A stretch of DNA of 33,892 nt, taken from contig JAFSTC010000104.1 of NCBI GenBank assembly GCA_017450705.1, positions 1-33,892 on the forward strand, read 5' to 3'. Under the pieces are notes generated by a model, which saw only the letters and a program-made list of their open reading frames with translations, did not search any database and was not told the origin of the DNA. This document shows, piece by piece, positions 30,168-33,892 of the stretch. Position 1 is the stretch's first letter. The number at the start of each line of letters is the position of its first letter. This DNA comes from Lentisphaeria bacterium (GTDB taxonomy: Bacteria; Verrucomicrobiota; Lentisphaeria; Victivallales; Victivallaceae). The position numbers were made by a program, and so were the translations under genes.

Positions 30168-31340
30168 TCAGTTCTGTTCGTCCTCCAGCATGATCGAACG
30201 GAACTTCTCTATCTCCGCCTGCGTGATGCCGCAATCCTTCAAATAAAGTTCGACACGTTTCTGAAGCGTATCGCCTTTTTCGCCGTATTTCATGATCCCC
30301 TTTTTCAGAGCCTGATATGTTTTCCAGAAATCGCCTTTTCGCTGATACGGATAAAAAGTCCGTTCATAATCGAGTTCGATCTCTTTTTCCGGAACGCCGA
30401 GGACCGCTTCCAGAACGACTGCGAGCGATCCTGTCCGGTCCGCTCCGGCGATGCAGTGGAAATAGACCGGATAGTTCTCCGGATCGCAGAACACGCGGAA
30501 ATTCTTTGCGGTCACGCTTTTGCCCCTGTGACTGAACAAGCCGCCGTAGCTGGGGCTGCTGTGCTGGATGAACTGAACAGTCTTTCCCAGCGGAGAAATT
30601 TTCATGTTCGCAGTCTCTCTGTGCGAACGCAGATCGAGATCGGTGCGGATCTTCACATCTTTCAGAAAATAATCCAGATCCACGAGCATCAGTCTGTTCT
30701 GTCCGGGTATCTCGCCGTCCGTGCTGTTGTAATTCAGCCCCTGTCCCCGGAATACGATATTCTGTTTCACCCGTTTGCCGTCCAGCGTGCGGCTGCCGCC
30801 CAGATCGCGGATATTGCCGACCCGTCCTTTGATGGAGATCCAGCGGGGTGCCAGGTCTTCCGTTCGAAAAGATGAAGCCGCGGACTCCGAAACTTTTTTC
30901 CCCTTCACGTCTTTTTGACCGAAGCTGGAGACTTTCCAATAGTATTTCCGGCCGATCTTGAATTTCGTATCGGAGGGAGACGCGCTGATTTTCGGCTGGT
31001 TTGCGGAATACAGATAAACCGGATCGGAAAAGTCCGGTTTTTCGGAAATCGCGATACGGAACGGTTCTTTTTCTCCCCCGGTGCATTTCCATGAAAAAAC
31101 GACAGGGACCTGGCTCCGCCACACGGAGGCTTTCCTGAAATAGATCTTTTTCGCGTTGGAATCGGCTTCGATCGCAGCCTTTCTCTCTTCCGCGGAAGCA
31201 AATCCCTTGAGTTTTTTCTGATTTTCGGGAAGCAGGGAAACGATGCTTCCCTCTTTGGGACTTTCCAGGATGATTTCCGAAAATGCATCGAAACAGACGG
31301 ATAAAATCACCGCAAAAACGACCTTGTTAAAATGTTTCAT
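30168..31340 (-). CDS. Secreted tyrosine-protein phosphatase (DSP-like)
   Basis: 390 residues. A signal peptide covers about 1-21 (HFNKVVFAVILSVCFDAFS). An N-terminal domain (about 25-165) reads like a beta sandwich (FSWKCTGGEKEPFRIAIS, KYYWKVSSF). The phosphatase domain follows: NIRDLGG (176-182), a general acid near IRTDLDLRS (231-239), and the active-site loop HCIAGADRTG with Cys296 and Arg302. This matches the Tyr phosphatase family 3 layout, with activity on phosphotyrosine or similar esters outside the cytoplasm. The AAGGAGG site before the ATG is excellent. The promoter is at 31392-31420. It is a single gene; the gap after the TIR gene (30070-30167) shows nothing. Confidence 0.9.
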   Translation of the reverse strand: MKHFNKVVFAVILSVCFDAFSEIILESPKEGSIVSLLPENQKKLKGFASAEERKAAIEADSNAKKIYFRKASVWRSQVPVVFSWKCTGGEKEPFRIAISEKPDFSDPVYLYSANQPKISASPSDTKFKIGRKYYWKVSSFGQKDVKGKKVSESAASSFRTEDLAPRWISIKGRVGNIRDLGGSRTLDGKRVKQNIVFRGQGLNYNSTDGEIPGQNRLMLVDLDYFLKDVKIRTDLDLRSHRETANMKISPLGKTVQFIQHSSPSYGGLFSHRGKSVTAKNFRVFCDPENYPVYFHCIAGADRTGSLAVVLEAVLGVPEKEIELDYERTFYPYQRKGDFWKTYQALKKGIMKYGEKGDTLQKRVELYLKDCGITQAEIEKFRSIMLEDEQN

Positions 31341-31391
31341 ATGACCTCCTTCCGGAAACCGGTCCCAAATGTTTCGACTCCGATTTGTCTT

Positions 31392-31420
31392 AACCTATCA
31401 CGCGATCGATTAAAAATCAA
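31392..31420 (-). promoter_or_regulatory. Promoter of the phosphatase gene
   Basis: On the minus strand TTGATT (31415-31420), 17-bp spacer, TAGGTT (31392-31397), about 50 bp before the start. Confidence 0.55.
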
Positions 31421-31612
31421 ATGGCGATCGCATCGAAAATCTTTTTTTCCGGACGATCTTCGGGCTTCTGCGGCAGGAACGTACTTCTCCGGCTTTTTGT
31501 CGGGATCCATATCTTCCGCACGCCTCGAACAGCCGATTTCGCGGGGAGAACCTCTCAACTGCACCGGGCCGTTGCCGGTTGAGGTTGAAAAGCCGCTGCG
31601 CCCGGAACGCCG

Positions 31613-32713
31613 TCACCGCGGCTGCCGGTCGTCAGCGGAAGAACTCCCCGGACGGCTCGCGGAAGTCCCGGTTCTGCTGCGCGAACTCTTCGCTCCGCTG
31701 TCCGACGGACGTTTGACCCGGCTCGGCCGGCTGACCGAGCCGCGGCCCGCCGCCGGGCTGTCGGAAACATTGCCTGTCGGACGATACACGGCGTTGGGAT
31801 CCGGGGTACTGCTCTTGCCGGCCGACGGACTCCCCGCCGAACCGGAACCGCCCGAATGCACCGTCGACTTATAATCACGCGGTTCCAAGCCCGGCGACTC
31901 CGTACCGAAATCCGGCAAACTGGGCGTCGACTTGACTGGTTCCATCTTATATGTCGGTCCGCCCGCCGAACTTGATGAACTCGGCGAACTCGGCGAACTC
32001 GATGACGGCTTCGACTTGACCGGTTCGATCTTGTATGCCGGTCCACCCGACGAACTCGACGAACTCGACGCCGGTTTCGTCACGCTCGTCGGTTTGCTGT
32101 AATCGTAGGGATGCGTCGTCTTGCCCGACGCCGGTTTCGTCACGCTCGTCGGTTTGCTGTAATCGTAGGGATGCGTCGTCTTGCCCGACGCCGGTTTCGT
32201 CACGCTCGCCGGTTTGCCGTAGTCGTAGGGATGCGTCGTCTTGCCCGACGCCGCCTTCGGTTTGCTCGCCGGTTTGCCGTAGTCGTAGGGATGCGTCGTC
32301 TTGCCCGATGCCGCCTTTGGTTTGCTCATCGGTTTGCTGTAATCGTAGGGATGCGCCGTCTTGCCCGACGCCGCCTTCGGTTTGCTCGCCGGTTTTCCGT
32401 AGTCGTAGGGATGCGCCGTCTTGCCCGACGCCGGTTTCGGTTTGCGCATCGGTTTGCCGTAGTCGTAGGGATGCGTCGTCTTGCCCGGCGCCGGTTTCGG
32501 TCCGCGCATCGGTTTGCCGTAATCGTAGGGATGCTTCGGTTTGCCCGTCGGACGCCCGGAAGGGCGCGTGGGCGGCGGAGGAGTCAAGGATTGCTCCACC
32601 GTCGGCGCGACGACCTGATCGAAAAATCCGTTGTCGCCGAAGGCGGCATCCCCCATCTCCGCACAGCCGGACATCAGCAGGACCAGCGGAACCGATACAG
32701 ACCACCAACGCAT
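31613..32713 (-). CDS. Lipoprotein with HPYDY repeats and Ser-rich tail
   Basis: 366 residues. The lipobox LMSGC places the lipidated Cys at 17, after a short positively charged signal. Eight 20-residue repeats follow, with the core HPYDYxKP and variants of ASGKTT (about 60-215). The C-terminal half is Ser/Pro/Gly-rich, with an internal second repeat (GGPxYKxEPVKS twice), and is low complexity to the end. No enzyme motif is seen. It resembles surface-exposed spacer or adhesion lipoproteins of outer-membrane bacteria. GGGGAGG precedes the ATG. The promoter at 32868-32895 implies a leader of about 150 nt. Confidence 0.8.
   Translation of the reverse strand: MRWWSVSVPLVLLMSGCAEMGDAAFGDNGFFDQVVAPTVEQSLTPPPPTRPSGRPTGKPKHPYDYGKPMRGPKPAPGKTTHPYDYGKPMRKPKPASGKTAHPYDYGKPASKPKAASGKTAHPYDYSKPMSKPKAASGKTTHPYDYGKPASKPKAASGKTTHPYDYGKPASVTKPASGKTTHPYDYSKPTSVTKPASGKTTHPYDYSKPTSVTKPASSSSSSSGGPAYKIEPVKSKPSSSSPSSPSSSSSAGGPTYKMEPVKSTPSLPDFGTESPGLEPRDYKSTVHSGGSGSAGSPSAGKSSTPDPNAVYRPTGNVSDSPAAGRGSVSRPSRVKRPSDSGAKSSRSRTGTSASRPGSSSADDRQPR
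32071..32550 (-). repeat. Eight 60-bp tandem repeats in the lipoprotein gene
   Basis: The unit is exactly 60 bp and in frame. GTAGGGATGC recurs at 32106, 32166, 32226, 32286, 32346, 32406, 32466 and 32526. The two units nearest 32100 are almost identical, while those near 32500 have diverged, so growth has been at the 3' end of the gene's repeat. Confidence 0.9.
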
Positions 32714-32867
32714 AGGAAACCTCCCCGAAACAAAAAAACGTATGATCCGGCCGCCTTCGCTGCCGTCCGGCAGAAACGACCGGGACCGATCGTTAAAATC
32801 GACTCCTGTGTGATATGGAAGACGCCTGAAGTCTTCGATCCGAGCGCAGGAGAACCGTCCGTACTCT

Positions 32868-32895
32868 ACTATATCACCGATCAGCTGTTTTTCAA
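32868..32895 (-). promoter_or_regulatory. Promoter of the lipoprotein gene
   Basis: On the minus strand TTGAAA (32890-32895), 16-bp spacer ending GGTGA, TATAGT (32868-32873). Confidence 0.55.
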
Positions 32896-33152
32896 GTTCA
32901 TCTCCCAGACGGTCTCAAGAACGGATGGCGGGCCGCGGCAGAGCCTGTTCTGCAACCGGACAACCGCCGAAAACGGCAGAAAAAGTCAGAATTTCAGGCC
33001 GATTTCAGAATTTCGGGGTGGAAATCTCCCTGATGATCAATTCTGAGTGTGCTTCAGACACACGGCGAAAAAGTTGTAAAACCACTTGTTGCAGCGAGTT
33101 TTATAAAAAATAGAATTTTCGCATCGGGACTTAGATTGGCAAGGGGAAAATC

Positions 33153-33213
33153 TGCGGAAAGTGAGAGTATCGCACCCTCTGAGAGATTTGACCTTTTTCT
33201 ACGTAAAAATGCC
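33153..33213 (+). repeat. Intergenic element, copy 2
   Basis: Matches copy 1 at 28437-28496: GCGGAAAGTG, TATCGCACCC, GAGATTTGACCTTTTT, AATGCC. The surrounding 32896-33402 is AT-rich, contains no convincing gene, and its short frames read as junk. Confidence 0.5.
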
Positions 33214-33402
33214 GAGTTACGACGAAAACAGAACTGAAATCAATTTAAATTCTTGTAAACTGGCGTCTCAGACTTCTCAGAATCGCAGACTTTTGGAAAC
33301 AAAGAAAAGCGCCACTGTTCGTTTCAGTATTCCGGAATCGACTGTTCGGTGAATTTTGCGTGATGTTACTGCAAAACTTAATGGACTTCCGAGATTTTCT
33401 CT

Positions 33403-33892
33403 CTACACCATTCGTTTTTTTCTTCCGACAAAGGTCAGTATGCCGTATCGTTCTTCGGCGTTGAGTCCGGCGCGAAGGCGCAAATACAACTCTATCAAGG
33501 GAAGATCGACAGGTTTCTCACAGGTGATCTGAAATTTCAGAGAGTTTATCGAGGTTTCTATGTAGAAATTGTCACTGCTGATCATATTGCCGAAAATACC
33601 GACAGAACTTGCTTCAAAGAACCAATCGGAGACGATTTTTTCGGATTTTTCAAGAGTCGAAGTGAAATCTGCGGTTTCTCCTTCCGCAAGGTAATGTGTG
33701 CGGGGCTTGAATTTCAAGGTCGCGGATATCGGATTTCCCGGCGTAAAATCTCCGGAACTTGAAACTTTCAGGAAAGTCTGATTCATGGAGTCGCCTTCCC
33801 CGTTTACCGTCTGGATTTCAATGAGAAAACCTTCATACGGGAATTTCAGAGACTGATGATCTATGAACCAGGAATGATTCCGACCGAATTTC
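33403..33892 (-). CDS. Unrecognised protein, 5' end outside the window
   Basis: The frame is open from the right edge of the window without any stop, so it is the C-terminal part (at least 162 residues) of a longer gene. An internal Met near 33786 is not necessarily the start. The visible part alternates strands with Phe, Ser and Thr (ATLKFKPRTHYL, SLKFQITCEKP, and RYGILTFVG near the end), suggesting a beta-rich fold, possibly a phage-like or surface protein. No family is recognised. Its lower GC than most of the window hints at acquired DNA. A short AT-rich tail separates it from the intergenic element to the left. Confidence 0.55.
   Translation of the reverse strand, partial: KFGRNHSWFIDHQSLKFPYEGFLIEIQTVNGEGDSMNQTFLKVSSSGDFTPGNPISATLKFKPRTHYLAEGETADFTSTLEKSEKIVSDWFFEASSVGIFGNMISSDNFYIETSINSLKFQITCEKPVDLPLIELYLRLRAGLNAEERYGILTFVGRKKRMV

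Noticed and set aside
32071-32550. A CRISPR-like array of regular repeats
   Set aside because: The whole 60-bp unit repeats without unique spacers, stays in frame in a lipoprotein gene, and encodes HPYDY motifs.

Overview
The window looks like a chromosome segment of a moderately GC-rich bacterium of the PVC group. A Victivallales (Lentisphaerota)-like gut organism is my best guess. The reasons are an ECF sigma factor fused by overlap to a Ser/Thr kinase gene, many solitary genes each with its own promoter, a TIM-barrel/Gfo-Idh-MocA sugar pair, and a two-domain NadE. This is inference; there is no rRNA or other marker to settle it.

Layout. Positions 1-2110 hold a structured intergenic stretch and the sigma-kinase operon (minus). 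Positions 2420-6390 are the right end of an integrated element: a YagK/YfjJ-type protein with an HxHxH motif, an AbiEi/AbiEii toxin-antitoxin pair flanked by two copies of a promoter-bearing direct repeat, a tyrosine recombinase with an unusual substitution at the first catalytic arginine, and an orphan 3' half of tRNA-Pro(GGG) that marks the attachment site. Positions 6750-7771 are a small module of two tiny membrane proteins plus a degenerate metallo-beta-lactamase-fold (YycJ-like) protein broken by one extra G. A second copy lies at 23034-23799 with the opposite damage: the fold protein is intact and the small genes have decayed. Positions 7850-17900 carry mostly solitary genes: a UDG-like unknown, a zinc alcohol dehydrogenase, a DUF488 protein, hisG-hisI, nadE, small acidic and Cys-rich proteins, a secreted alpha/beta hydrolase, a broken nucleotidyltransferase pair and a sugar O-acetyltransferase. 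Positions 18118-20490 are a probable two-gene sugar-metabolism operon (TIM barrel plus Gfo/Idh/MocA).

Positions 20560-30069 are the most suggestive part: a second DUF488 protein, an ADP-ribosylglycohydrolase, an unknown protein, the second MBL module, a two-TM/RCK protein ending in a RyR domain, a YbdG-like MscS channel, a four-TM protein, and a TIR protein whose membrane half is a tandem duplication. With nadE 9 kb away, this puts NAD/ADP-ribose chemistry (TIR, DraG-type hydrolase, NAD synthase) beside membrane channels. I flag it as a candidate signalling or defence neighbourhood, not as a demonstrated system. Positions 30168-33892 hold a secreted tyrosine phosphatase, a lipoprotein with eight 60-bp repeats, an AT-richer stretch with a recurring intergenic element, and a truncated unknown gene.

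Promoters can be read repeatedly and share a style: a TTGAnn-like -35, a short 16-17 bp spacer, and often TG one base before a TAnnnT -10. Most genes appear to be transcribed singly or in pairs, so functional links between neighbours rest on proximity rather than shared transcripts.
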